DNA from: an uncultured Lachnospiraceae bacterium
GTDB lineage: Bacteria; Bacillota; Clostridia; Lachnospirales; Lachnospiraceae
NCBI GenBank assembly: GCA_947594335.1
Contig: CANQEC010000003.1
Coordinates: 1-26,810 of the forward strand
Length of the DNA: 26,810 nt
Direction: 5' to 3'
Below are positions 7,734-15,462 of the stretch, piece by piece. Made by a program: the position numbers and the translations under genes. Numbering within the stretch: position 1 is the first letter of the stretch; the number at the start of each line of letters is the position of its first letter. The notes under the pieces are model-generated. The model searched no databases, had not been told where the DNA came from, and saw nothing but the letters and a program-made list of their open reading frames with translations.

Positions 7734-9644
7734 TCATTCCTCTGACAATGCTTCCCATCGCGCGTACAGCTCCTCCAGTTCCTCAAGAATCGAAGCTTTT
7801 TCCCGGCCAAGCTCTGCGCAGCGGAGGGCATCGGAAAAATTTTCCTCAAGCGCAAGAAGAGTGTCAATTTCCCTGTCCCGTTCCTCAAGTTCGGAGATCT
7901 TTTCCTCTGTCTTTTGGATATCATTCCGACGTCTGCGCTCCCTTGCCTGTTCCTCTTTTTTGCGGGTCCAGTCGTCTTTCGCTGTGGTCCGGCTCTCTTT
8001 TTCCTCTGATTCTTTGGCCGGGGCATGTAGTTTTCCGAGTATATCGGCTTTCTCAAGATAATAATCGTAATTTCCGATATAATTGATCAGCGTCCGGTGT
8101 TTCAGCTCCAGGATCCGCGTCGCGGTCTGATTGATAAAATAACGGTCGTGCGATACGTAGAGAACCGTCCCCGTATAATTTCGGACTGCCTCCTCAAGGA
8201 TTTCTTTTGAGGTGATGTCCAGATGGTTCGTCGGCTCGTCAAGGATCAGAAAATTGGCGCTTGAGCGCATCAGCTTTGCGAGAGAGAGACGGCCGCGTTC
8301 TCCGCCGCTTAGATCCTTCACCCGTTTAAATACATCCTCCCCGGTGAAAAGAAAGGCGGCAAGCAGGTTCCGCACCTGAGTGTTTGTCATTTCAGGGAAG
8401 GTATCCGCCACCTCATCCATCAGCGTTTTTTCCATGTGAAGCACCTGCTGCTCCTGATCATAGTATCCGATCATGACCTTGCTCCCGGTCTGGATCGTCC
8501 CTGCGTCAGGAGAAATCAGGCCGTTGATGAGCTTGAGGATTGTGGTTTTCCCGGTGCCGTTGTCCCCGATGATAGCTACCTTTTCTCCGCGGCGGATTGT
8601 AAAGCTCAGATCCGAAAAAAGCGGCTTTCCGGGAAAGCTTTTGGAAAGGCCGTCAACTGTGAGTACATCATTGCCGCTGACGATGGAAGGGGAGAATGTA
8701 AGGCGCATCTCGTCATTTTGCTCTGCAGGTTTTTCGATCACTTCGATCTTCTCAAGCATTTTCTCGCGGCTCTCCGCCCTGCGGATCGACTTTTCGCGGT
8801 TAAAAGAGCGGAGCTTTGTGATCACCGCTTCCTGATGCCGGATCTCCTGCTGCTGGTTCAGATATGCCTTCCACTGAATCTCGCGTATCTGCGCTTTTTT
8901 CTGGGCATAATCGCTGTAATTTCCGGTAAATGTGGTTACGGTTCCCCTCTCGATCTCAAAAATTTTTGTCACAATCCGGTTAAGAAAATACCGGTCATGC
9001 GCAACGACAAGAACAGCGCCTTTATAATTCAGAAGGTAATTTTCCAGCCACGCGATGGAGGCGAGGTCCAGATGGTTGACCGGCTCGTCGAGAAGAAGAA
9101 TATCCGGGGAGGAAAGCAGGAGTCTTCCAAGAGCCACCCGCGTTTTCTGACCGCCGGAAAGGGTATGTACCTTCCGGTCAAAATCCTGCTCCTCAAAGCC
9201 GAGTCCTTTGAGAACTCCGGTCACTTCACTTTGAATGGAATAGCCGTTTTGACGTTCAAACTCTGTCGATATCCGGTTGTAGGAGTTCATCAGATCCTGA
9301 AGCGCGCCGCCCTTCAGGCGCTTCATCTCCGATTCCATGGACCGAAGCTTCTGCTCCATATCGAGGAGATGCCTCTTTTCTTCGAGAAGAACCGAATAGA
9401 TTGTGGCATCGTCAGAAACTGCCTGATGCTGCTCAAGATATCCGAGAGTTTTTCCGCGCGAAACGGTTACGCTGCCGCCATCCGGAGCAAGTTCCCCGAC
9501 AATGATCTTCAGAAGCGTAGTCTTTCCGGCGCCGTTGATCCCCACGATGGCTGCTTTCTCATGTTCCTCCAGGTGGAACGATGCGTCACGGATGATTTCC
9601 TCGGTTCCGAACGCTTTTGCTATATTCTGACAAGATAAAATCAT
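7734..9644 (-). CDS. ABC-F family ATPase (YdiF-like)
   Basis: This 636-residue protein has two ABC ATPase domains and no membrane segment, the ABC-F layout; such proteins act on ribosomes, either in translation quality control or antibiotic resistance. Domain 1 has Walker A GINGAGKTT (about 35-43), signature LSGGQKTRVALGR and Walker B ILLLDEPVNHLD. Domain 2 has GDNGTGKTT, LSGGERGRLSLAK and FLILDEPTNHLD. A charged linker lies between them and a Glu/Arg-rich coiled coil forms the C-terminus. ATG at 9644 is preferred (AAAAGGA ten bases upstream); the ATG at 9653 directly abuts that site. It is divergent from rex; in Bacillus, ydiF also lies near rex, which supports an ancestral housekeeping member over a resistance gene. 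Domain 1 has EPVNHLD instead of EPTNHLD. Confidence 0.88.
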   Translation of the reverse strand: MILSCQNIAKAFGTEEIIRDASFHLEEHEKAAIVGINGAGKTTLLKIIVGELAPDGGSVTVSRGKTLGYLEQHQAVSDDATIYSVLLEEKRHLLDMEQKLRSMESEMKRLKGGALQDLMNSYNRISTEFERQNGYSIQSEVTGVLKGLGFEEQDFDRKVHTLSGGQKTRVALGRLLLSSPDILLLDEPVNHLDLASIAWLENYLLNYKGAVLVVAHDRYFLNRIVTKIFEIERGTVTTFTGNYSDYAQKKAQIREIQWKAYLNQQQEIRHQEAVITKLRSFNREKSIRRAESREKMLEKIEVIEKPAEQNDEMRLTFSPSIVSGNDVLTVDGLSKSFPGKPLFSDLSFTIRRGEKVAIIGDNGTGKTTILKLINGLISPDAGTIQTGSKVMIGYYDQEQQVLHMEKTLMDEVADTFPEMTNTQVRNLLAAFLFTGEDVFKRVKDLSGGERGRLSLAKLMRSSANFLILDEPTNHLDITSKEILEEAVRNYTGTVLYVSHDRYFINQTATRILELKHRTLINYIGNYDYYLEKADILGKLHAPAKESEEKESRTTAKDDWTRKKEEQARERRRRNDIQKTEEKISELEERDREIDTLLALEENFSDALRCAELGREKASILEELEELYARWEALSEE

Positions 9645-9695
9645 ATCGTCCATTCCTTTTCTGTTTTTTGCTGAAAACTGCCGTCAGCTGTTCCT

Positions 9696-9723
9696 ATTAT
9701 AATGTTTTTTTGAAAAAACACAA
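9696..9723 (-). promoter_or_regulatory. Promoter for the ABC-F gene
   Basis: On the minus strand, TTGTGT (9723-9718), a 16-base spacer and a perfect TATAAT (9701-9696). It is back to back with the rex promoter. Confidence 0.55.
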
Positions 9724-9766
9724 GTCCGTTTCCATCGGATATTGTGCGATTTGCCAATGACGGTGA

Positions 9767-9794
9767 TTGACAAAAAATATACATTTGATATAAT
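9767..9794 (+). promoter_or_regulatory. Promoter for rex
   Basis: TTGACA (9767-9772), a 16-base spacer and TATAAT (9789-9794), both perfect consensus boxes. Transcription would start near 9801, giving a leader of about 24 bases. Confidence 0.75.
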
Positions 9795-9824
9795 GAAAAC
9801 ATCACAGGATGTGGAGATGAAAAC

Positions 9825-10457
9825 GTGGAAGAACATGAAATTTCAAAGGCGGTAGTCAAGCGTCTCCCACGTTATTACAGATATCTGGGAGATCTGATCG
9901 AAGCCAGAGTGGAGCGCATTTCCTCGAATGAGCTCAGCAACATAATGCATGTGACGGCATCACAGATCCGCCAGGATCTGAATAACTTCGGGGGGTTCGG
10001 ACAGCAGGGATACGGGTATAACGTAAAGTATCTGTATCAGGAAATTGGGAAAATTCTCGGCCTCGACAAGATTTACAGTATGGTGATCATCGGAGCGGGA
10101 AATCTTGGGCAGGCGCTTGCCAACTACGTAAAATTTGAGAAAAGAGGATTCTGGATCAAGGGGATTTTTGATGTAAATCCCCGGCTCAAAGGCATGACGG
10201 TCCGGGGGATTGAAATACGAATGACGGATGAACTTCCGCAGTTTATCCGTGACAACCAGATTCAGATCGCGGCTCTCACGCTTCCAAAGGCGGGAGCGGA
10301 GGAGGTTCTGCCGGTTCTGGTCGAGAACGGCATAAAGGCGATCTGGAATTTCGCCCACACGGACCTGAACGTTCCGGGCGGCATAGTCGTCGAGAATGTT
10401 CATCTGTCTGAGAGTCTGATGCAGCTGTCCTATAATCTGAATCATACCGATCTATAG
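9825..10457 (+). CDS. rex: Redox-sensing transcriptional repressor Rex
   Basis: This 210-residue cytosolic repressor binds DNA when NADH/NAD+ is low and is released by NADH. Residues 1-78 form the winged helix, with SKAVVKRLPRYYRYL and MHVTASQIRQDLNNFG (recognition helix region), then GGFGQQGYGY. The Rossmann loop is IIGAGNLGQALANY (about 88-101), and FDVNPRLKG follows. Length is normal for the family. The start is GTG at 9825 with GGAG eight bases upstream; a nearby ATG (9817) is in another frame. Its usual targets are fermentative and NADH-linked genes, and the nuoE-nuoF-type operon at the right end of the window is the obvious local candidate. Autoregulation is common, but I see no convincing operator at its promoter. 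Confidence 0.95.
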   Translation: MEEHEISKAVVKRLPRYYRYLGDLIEARVERISSNELSNIMHVTASQIRQDLNNFGGFGQQGYGYNVKYLYQEIGKILGLDKIYSMVIIGAGNLGQALANYVKFEKRGFWIKGIFDVNPRLKGMTVRGIEIRMTDELPQFIRDNQIQIAALTLPKAGAEEVLPVLVENGIKAIWNFAHTDLNVPGGIVVENVHLSESLMQLSYNLNHTDL

Positions 10458-10554
10458 CGGGATCCTTCCTTTGCGGCCGGCGGTACTTCCGGATCTTAAA
10501 ATGGTCTGCCGGCCGGTACATGCGGGATCGCAGTGCGGGGATATCGTTTCAGAA

Positions 10555-10592
10555 GGCCGGCAGTGTCGGGTAGGAGCTGCCGGCCCCTCTTT
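10555..10592 (+). terminator. Terminator-like hairpin after rex
   Basis: GGCCGGCAG (10555-10563) pairs exactly with CTGCCGGCC (10577-10585), followed by CCTCTTTGTTCT. The stem is strong but the U tract is interrupted, so read-through to the downstream nnr gene is plausible. A second GC-rich pairing (CGGCCGGC near 10473 with GCCGGCCG near 10508) lies just upstream. Confidence 0.5.
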
Positions 10593-10598
10593 GTTCTA

Positions 10599-10687
10599 TG
10601 CGCAGGCCTGCGTAAGGAAGATAGCTGCTGGCGCAGCAGCACGCAGGCCGCGCGGCGGTCAGGAGGAAAAATGCCTCCTGCCCGATT
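10599..10687 (+). repeat. Interspersed ~90-bp repeat, copy C
   Basis: It begins TGCGCAGGCCTGCGT and contains AGCTGCTGGCGCAGCAGC, GGCCGCGC and CAGGAGG...CCTCCTG, ending near CCCGAT. Stem 1: GGCCTGCGT (10605-10613) with ACGCAGGCC (10641-10649), enclosing GCTGCTG (10624-10630) with CAGCAGC (10634-10640). Stem 2: CAGGAGG (10660-10666) with CCTCCTG (10674-10680). The order of motifs is the same as in the copies at 18781-18869 and 22074-22162. Confidence 0.65.
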
Positions 10688-10688
10688 A

Positions 10689-10722
10689 CAGGCCCGTGTA
10701 AGGAAGTCAGCTGCCTGCGCGC
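10689..10722 (+). repeat. Partial second copy of the repeat, in tandem
   Basis: Directly after copy C, AGGCCCGTGTAAGGAAG and CAGCTGCCTGCGCG repeat the first third of the element (compare AGGCCTGCGTAAGGAAG in copy C). It stops before the second hairpin and runs into the nnr ribosome binding site region. Confidence 0.5.
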
Positions 10723-10746
10723 TCAGATTCATACAGGGAGGTACAT

Positions 10747-12261
10747 ATGGAGTTTCTGGTAACAGCTGCCCAGATGAAGCAGTGCGATGATTATACGATA
10801 CACAGCACAGGAATCCCTTCGATGGTACTGATGGAGCGGGCGGCGCTTTCAGTCGCGGAGGAAATGGAAAAAGAAAAATGCGACATGTCTTCCGTGCTTG
10901 TCATCTGCGGCGCGGGGAACAATGGGGGGGACGGATTTGCGCTTGCCCGTCTGCTTGATGAGCGCGGAATCCGCGTAACCGTCGCTTTTGAGGGGCGGGA
11001 ATCTTCCCTGACAGAGGAGACCTTCCGGCAGAAAAATATCTGTGCCCGCTGCGGCATAAATCCATGCAGCAATTACAGGGAGCGCGAATATACTGTAATA
11101 ATAGATGCCCTTTTTGGCGTCGGCCTTTCGAGGACTGTGGAGGGAAAATACGCGGAGCTGATCGAATGGATGAACCGTCAGCAGGCTTTTCGTGTGGCTG
11201 TGGATATTCCTTCGGGAATTCAGGCGGATACCGGCAGAATTATGGGAACCGCGGTGCGGGCTGATCTCACGGTTACCTTCGCTTATCTGAAGCTTGGACA
11301 TATCCTTTATCCCGGAACCGAATACTGCGGGAAAGTCATTCGCAGAGATATCGGGATCACAGCAGACGGGCTGCGCCGTGCGTCCGCGGCGTTTACATAC
11401 GGAGAAGATGATCTGTCGAGAGTAACTCCAAGGAATCCCCGCTCCCACAAAGGCACTTACGGGAAGGTGCTCCTTGTCGCCGGGAGTCATGGAATGGGCG
11501 GAGCCGCCGTTCTAGCCGCGCGGGCCGCATATCGGAGCGGCTGCGGGCTGGTGCGGATTTTTACCCATGAATCAAACCGTCTGATCATTCAGAGCAGCAT
11601 TCCGGAAGCGGTCGTTTCCACCTGGGAGAACGAGGAAGACCTTATCGAAAAGCTTGATGAGGTTCTTAGCTGGCCGGATGTGATCGGCATCGGGCCCGGA
11701 CTCGGGCGAGGAAAACTCACGCAGAAAATAATCCGCCGCGTGTTTGAACGCTGCAGAACCCCTCTCGTTGTGGATGCGGACGGCCTGAATGAACTTGCTC
11801 TTTGCCAGGATCTGCTTTTTCAGACTGAGGCAAAGGTAGTTTTGACCCCGCATATCGGGGAGATGGAAAGATTCTCCGGCAGGCCGAAGTCCGATATTCT
11901 GAATGACATCTGCGCCTGTGCCGAAGAAACTGCCCGCAGATACCATGTCATCTGCGTATTGAAGGATGCCCGCACGGTCGTGACGGACGGTTCAAGGCTG
12001 TATGTCAACACCTCAGGGAACAGCGGAATGGCCACGGGAGGTTCCGGGGATGTCCTTACCGGACTGATCTGCGGCCTGCTCGCCCAGAAGATGACGCTGT
12101 TTGAGGGGACAGCCCTCGGCGTCTATATTCATGGGCTGGCGGGAGATCTCGCGGCCAGAGACAAAGGCGCGTACGGAATGCTGGCCGGAGATATCGCCGA
12201 CCGGATCGGTGAAGTGATGAAGCTGGCGCAGGACAATAAACAGGCCGAGGGCATCCGGTGA
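10747..12261 (+). CDS. nnr: Bifunctional NAD(P)H-hydrate epimerase / ADP-dependent dehydratase
   Basis: This 504-residue enzyme repairs hydrated NADH and NADPH: the N-domain interconverts the R and S forms, the C-domain dehydrates the S form using ADP. The N-domain (about 1-215) shows CGAGNNGGDGFALARLL, DALFGVGLSRTVEG and VAVDIPSGIQADTG. The C-domain (about 225-504), a ribokinase-like fold, shows SHKGTYGKVLLVAGSHGMGG, VVDADGLNEL, LTPHIGEMERF and NSGMATGGSGDVLTGL, the last being the nucleotide/catalytic loop. GGGAGG lies six bases before the ATG. The gene is 32 bases ahead of alr and probably co-transcribed with it; no good promoter is visible in the repeat-filled gap after rex, so read-through from rex is possible. 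Linking NAD(P)HX repair to rex fits a redox theme. Confidence 0.95.
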   Translation: MEFLVTAAQMKQCDDYTIHSTGIPSMVLMERAALSVAEEMEKEKCDMSSVLVICGAGNNGGDGFALARLLDERGIRVTVAFEGRESSLTEETFRQKNICARCGINPCSNYREREYTVIIDALFGVGLSRTVEGKYAELIEWMNRQQAFRVAVDIPSGIQADTGRIMGTAVRADLTVTFAYLKLGHILYPGTEYCGKVIRRDIGITADGLRRASAAFTYGEDDLSRVTPRNPRSHKGTYGKVLLVAGSHGMGGAAVLAARAAYRSGCGLVRIFTHESNRLIIQSSIPEAVVSTWENEEDLIEKLDEVLSWPDVIGIGPGLGRGKLTQKIIRRVFERCRTPLVVDADGLNELALCQDLLFQTEAKVVLTPHIGEMERFSGRPKSDILNDICACAEETARRYHVICVLKDARTVVTDGSRLYVNTSGNSGMATGGSGDVLTGLICGLLAQKMTLFEGTALGVYIHGLAGDLAARDKGAYGMLAGDIADRIGEVMKLAQDNKQAEGIR

Positions 12262-12293
12262 ACATGTGACAAAACGCGAAGGAGGAGACAGAT

Positions 12294-13421
12294 ATGGGTT
12301 CACATGGCAGACTGACCGCGTATATCCATCTGGACGCAGTCAGATTCAATATGCGGAGTATGAAAAAGCAGCTTGGTCCCGGGACAGGGATGATCGCGGT
12401 GATCAAGGCGGACGCCTACGGTCATGGGGCCATCCAGGTCGCGCAGCTGCTGGAGCAGGAGGAGTATGTCAGAGGCTTTGCGGTGGCTGCTGTCTCGGAG
12501 GCCAGAGAGCTGCGCGCTGCCGGAATCAGCCGGCCGATTCTGATTCTCGGCTATACATTCGCGCAGGATTACGAATGGATGGTCCAGAATCAGGTGCGTC
12601 CGACGATTTTTACTCTGGAAATGGCGGAACAGTTTGCCGGGGCCGCGCAAAAAGCAGGAGTAACCGCAAAGATACACGCGGCGGTGGACACCGGCATGTC
12701 CCGGATCGGATTTTCCGACTCGGATGAAAGCGCAAAGCTTATTGCGGAGATTGACCGGCTTCCCGGAATTTTCCTGGAAGGAGTCTTTACACACTTTGCA
12801 AAGGCTGACGAGACTGACAAGACCGCGGCGCTGCTTCAGTATGACCGTTTTTCAAAATTCTGTCAGAAGCTTAAAGGAAAACTTCCGCACCCGGTTATCT
12901 GCCACTGCGCGAACAGCGCCGCGATCATTGATCTTCCCTGGATGCAGATGGATCTTGTGCGCGCGGGAATCAGTATTTACGGAATTTATCCGTCGGATGA
13001 AGTGAACAGACAGCAGATCCCGCTGTGTCCGGCCATGGAATTAAAGTCTCATGTTGTTTCCGTCCGTGAAATAGATCCCGGTGTTTCAGTCAGCTACGGA
13101 GGGACATTCACGGCGCAAAAGAAAACCACGATCGCGACAATTCCTGTCGGATATGCGGACGGATATCCGCGCAGCCTCAGCAATAAAGGCTCTGTTTTGA
13201 TTCATGGGAAAAGGGCGGTCATCGCGGGCAGAGTCTGCATGGATCAGTTTATGGCCGACGTGACGGGAATGGACGTAAAGGTTCTCGACGAGGTGACGCT
13301 TCTTGGCAGAGACGGGGATGATGAGATTACGGCGGATGAGCTCGGGAAAATTTCCGGCCGGTTCCCCTACGAGTTTGTCTGCGACATCGCGAAGCGCGTT
13401 CCGCGCGTGTACCTTTTTTGA
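12294..13421 (+). CDS. alr: Alanine racemase
   Basis: This 375-residue PLP enzyme makes D-alanine for peptidoglycan. VIKADAYGHG carries the PLP lysine (K38). VDTGMSRIGF, CHCANSAA and the C-terminal SVSYGGTF (Y268, the second catalytic base) are all present, as are VGYADGYPR and GRVCMDQFM. Length and domain layout (barrel then beta domain) are normal. AAGGAGGAG precedes the ATG. The nnr-alr-mazF order is shared in part with Bacillus, where alr is followed by the ndoAI-ndoA module. The C-terminus ends in ..RVPRVYLF as in many clostridial homologues. Confidence 0.96.
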   Translation: MGSHGRLTAYIHLDAVRFNMRSMKKQLGPGTGMIAVIKADAYGHGAIQVAQLLEQEEYVRGFAVAAVSEARELRAAGISRPILILGYTFAQDYEWMVQNQVRPTIFTLEMAEQFAGAAQKAGVTAKIHAAVDTGMSRIGFSDSDESAKLIAEIDRLPGIFLEGVFTHFAKADETDKTAALLQYDRFSKFCQKLKGKLPHPVICHCANSAAIIDLPWMQMDLVRAGISIYGIYPSDEVNRQQIPLCPAMELKSHVVSVREIDPGVSVSYGGTFTAQKKTTIATIPVGYADGYPRSLSNKGSVLIHGKRAVIAGRVCMDQFMADVTGMDVKVLDEVTLLGRDGDDEITADELGKISGRFPYEFVCDIAKRVPRVYLF

Positions 13422-13522
13422 CCGCGCATGGCAGGATAAGATGACGGCCGGATCGGGAAAACACCGGTTTGATCAGTGTCCGCAAAAAGATATTCTGGCC
13501 GCATGATGCCGCAGGCGGGCAC

Positions 13523-13627
13523 ATGCCTGAAATACAAAACAGGAAAACACACGTGAATATACAAAGGAAAAATGGAAACACTTTGAACAGAAACAAAAAG
13601 AAATCCTTTGTACAGGAGCGTGAGTGA
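13523..13627 (+). CDS. Possible 34-codon basic ORF ahead of mazF
   Basis: An ATG at 13523 opens a 34-codon frame ending in TGA at 13625-13627, one base before the mazF ATG at 13629. The peptide would be very basic (NRNKKKS near its end) and shows no ribbon-helix-helix or AbrB-like pattern. The upstream GGCGGG is a weak ribosome binding site. Its position fits translational coupling to mazF, or it could be a chance frame. Confidence 0.25.
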   Translation: MPEIQNRKTHVNIQRKNGNTLNRNKKKSFVQERE

Positions 13628-13628
13628 T

Positions 13629-13976
13629 ATGATGATTCGCAGAGGCGATATCTTTTATGCAGATTTAAGACCAGTGGTAGGATCCGAACAGGGCGGCATA
13701 CGTCCGGTGCTGATCATACAGAACGATGTTGGGAACAGGCACAGTCCGACCGTGATCTGTGCGGCAATCACATCGAGAATGAACAAGGCAAAGCTGCCAA
13801 CCCATGTCGCGATAGAATCCGGCAGATATCAGATCGTTAAGGATTCCGTGATCCTTCTGGAGCAACTGCGCACGATTGACAAAAAGCGGCTGAAGGACCG
13901 GGTCTGTCATCTTGATATGGAGATGCTTGAGAGGGTGGACCGCGCGCTTCAGGTCAGCCTGGAGCTGATTACATAG
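13629..13976 (+). CDS. mazF: MazF/PemK-family endoribonuclease (EndoA-like)
   Basis: This 115-residue protein resembles Bacillus EndoA, a sequence-specific mRNA interferase. GDIFYADLRPVVGSEQGGIRPVLIIQND is followed by ITSRMNKAKLPTHV and DSVILLEQLRTIDKKRL. With the ATG at 13629 the predicted catalytic residues fall at R25 and T48, as in EndoA, which supports this start over 13632 or the GTG at 13620; AGGAG is ten bases upstream. The gene follows alr as in Bacillus, but no MazE/NdoAI-like antitoxin gene is found in the 207 bases between. Neutralisation must come from elsewhere, from the tiny upstream ORF, or not at all. Family assignment is firm; toxicity in the cell is not shown. Confidence 0.93.
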   Translation: MMIRRGDIFYADLRPVVGSEQGGIRPVLIIQNDVGNRHSPTVICAAITSRMNKAKLPTHVAIESGRYQIVKDSVILLEQLRTIDKKRLKDRVCHLDMEMLERVDRALQVSLELIT

Positions 13977-14074
13977 AGCAGCGGCGCGGCTGCCCTGAGA
14001 TAAAACGCAAGGAGAGGCGGCAAAGCAGGACCGGATGATGAAGATGCTTTCACAAGTCCCTTTCCGAACAGAAC

Positions 14075-14103
14075 TTGACGAATGAAAAGGAAAATGATAT
14101 ATT
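14075..14103 (+). promoter_or_regulatory. Promoter for the CNNM/CBS gene and yebC
   Basis: TTGACG (14075-14080), a 17-base spacer and TATATT (14098-14103) with an upstream TGA extended -10. Transcription would start near 14110. Confidence 0.65.
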
Positions 14104-14157
14104 CTAGTGAAAGTTTCAAATAAAGGTTTTAAATAGAGAAAGGATGCTGAGAGTTTT

Positions 14158-15456
14158 ATGGATTATGACAGCAGCCCTCTGGCAGGGACCGTCATACTGT
14201 GCCTGCTGCTGGTTCTGGACTGCATTCTGGCGGCCGCAAATTCAGCGCTCCAAAACTGCGGAGAGGCTGAGTTTGAGGATGCTCTGCGTGATTCAGGGAA
14301 GGATACGGTACGTTTGCAGGCTCTGAAAGATGATCCTGCGGAACTGACCCACGCCCTGTGGCTGTTCCGGTCTCTGACCGGCATCTGCATGGGATTTGCC
14401 GTGCTGTATTTTAAACGGTATTATCCTCTGTGGGCTGTGTGTTCTGTCCTTTTGGTGCTTTATTATCTTATTGTAAATTCTGTTCCGTCCGCACTCGGAA
14501 GGAAATACCCTGAGCGGAAATTTTTGAAGCTGTCCGGAATCGTGGGACTTCTGCTTCGTTTCGCGCTGCCGTTTACATATGTCCTTACTGTGATCACAAA
14601 CTGCATCATCCGCCTGTTCGGCGTTGATCCGTCCTCTCTTGAAACGGAAGTCACGGAAGATGAGATCATATCCATGGTCAACGAAGGCCACGAGCAGGGC
14701 GTCCTTGATGAGAGTGAGGCCAGAATGATTCAGAATATCTTCAAGCTTGACGACAAGCAGGCTGAGGATATCATGACGCACAGGAAAAGCATCATTGCGA
14801 TCAGCGGCACCATGAATTTGCGGGATGCGCTCTCGTTTATGGTGGAACAGTCTGTTTCGCGTTTCCCGGTATATGAGGACAGCATCGACAATATTCTCGG
14901 TATTCTTCATTTCAGAGACGCCATGAAGTTCCACACAATGGAACGTTACGACGACTGGCTTGTAAAAGATATTCCCGAACTTCTCCGCACATGCAGGTTT
15001 GTGCCGCGGACGCGGGACATTGATCTTTTATTCAAGAACATGCAGGCGGAAAAGCTTCAGCTCGTGATCGTTCTCGACGAATACGGGCAGACCGCGGGAC
15101 TTGTGACGATGGAGGATATCCTGGAAGAGATTGTCGGAAATATCCAGGACGAGTATGATCCCGACGAGGATTTTATCCGCCAGGGCGCGGGAGGCAGCTA
15201 TCTGATGGATGGAATGACGCCGCTTTCAGAGGCGGAGGAAGTGCTCGGCATTTCCTTTGAGGAGAATTTTGACACGCTGAACGGCTTTCTGATTTCAAGG
15301 CTTAACAGAATCCCCTCGGAGGAAGAACGGCCGGAAGTCTGCGAGTACGGCTATCTGTTCAAGGTCATGAAAGTGGAGAATAATACTGTCAGCAAGGTGC
15401 AGATCACAAAGTCCGGGGAAGATCAGGAGAACAAAGAAAAAGAGAAAAAGGAGTAA
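14158..15456 (+). CDS. HlyC/CorC-family membrane protein with CNNM and CBS domains
   Basis: This 432-residue protein has an N-terminal CNNM-type membrane domain with about four hydrophobic segments (near residues 7-28, 65-85, 88-110 and 120-155). Two CBS repeats (about 195-320; EDIMTHRKSIIAI, SRFPVYEDSIDNILGILHFRD and QLVIVLDEYGQTAGLVTMEDILEEIVG) follow, then a C-terminal CorC_HlyC domain from about 335. Relatives are linked to magnesium or cobalt export and were once called hemolysins; the substrate here is inferred only. ATG at 14158 has GAGAG close by and AAAGGA 13 bases upstream, a loose ribosome site. The last ten codons are Lys/Glu-rich and contain the AAGGAG that serves yebC, so the two genes are translationally linked. 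Confidence 0.88.
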   Translation: MDYDSSPLAGTVILCLLLVLDCILAAANSALQNCGEAEFEDALRDSGKDTVRLQALKDDPAELTHALWLFRSLTGICMGFAVLYFKRYYPLWAVCSVLLVLYYLIVNSVPSALGRKYPERKFLKLSGIVGLLLRFALPFTYVLTVITNCIIRLFGVDPSSLETEVTEDEIISMVNEGHEQGVLDESEARMIQNIFKLDDKQAEDIMTHRKSIIAISGTMNLRDALSFMVEQSVSRFPVYEDSIDNILGILHFRDAMKFHTMERYDDWLVKDIPELLRTCRFVPRTRDIDLLFKNMQAEKLQLVIVLDEYGQTAGLVTMEDILEEIVGNIQDEYDPDEDFIRQGAGGSYLMDGMTPLSEAEEVLGISFEENFDTLNGFLISRLNRIPSEEERPEVCEYGYLFKVMKVENNTVSKVQITKSGEDQENKEKEKKE

Positions 15457-15462
15457 TCGATT

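Noticed and set aside
8436..9638. 400-codon plus-strand frame opposite the ABC-F gene
   Set aside because: It is a shadow of the ABC-F coding bias. Both Walker and signature motifs are on the minus strand.
9741..9758. Possible Rex operator (TTGTGCGATTTGCCAAT) upstream of the rex promoter
   Set aside because: Only the left half resembles TTGTGAA. The right half lacks TTCACAA, so autoregulation cannot be claimed from it.
9817..9855. 12-codon upstream ORF overlapping the rex GTG start
   Set aside because: Its ATG is too close to the GGAG site, and the rex GTG has the correct spacing.
10599..10722. CRISPR or direct-repeat array reading of the tandem repeat
   Set aside because: There are only one and a third units, with no regular spacers and no cas genes.
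13303..13506. 67-codon frame overlapping the end of alr as the missing MazF antitoxin
   Set aside because: Most of it is alr in another frame. The part beyond alr is 21 codons with no antitoxin pattern.
13977..14020. GCAGCGGCGCGGCTGC hairpin after mazF as a terminator or repeat copy
   Set aside because: The stem is only five pairs, no T run follows, and the flanking blocks of the interspersed repeat are missing.
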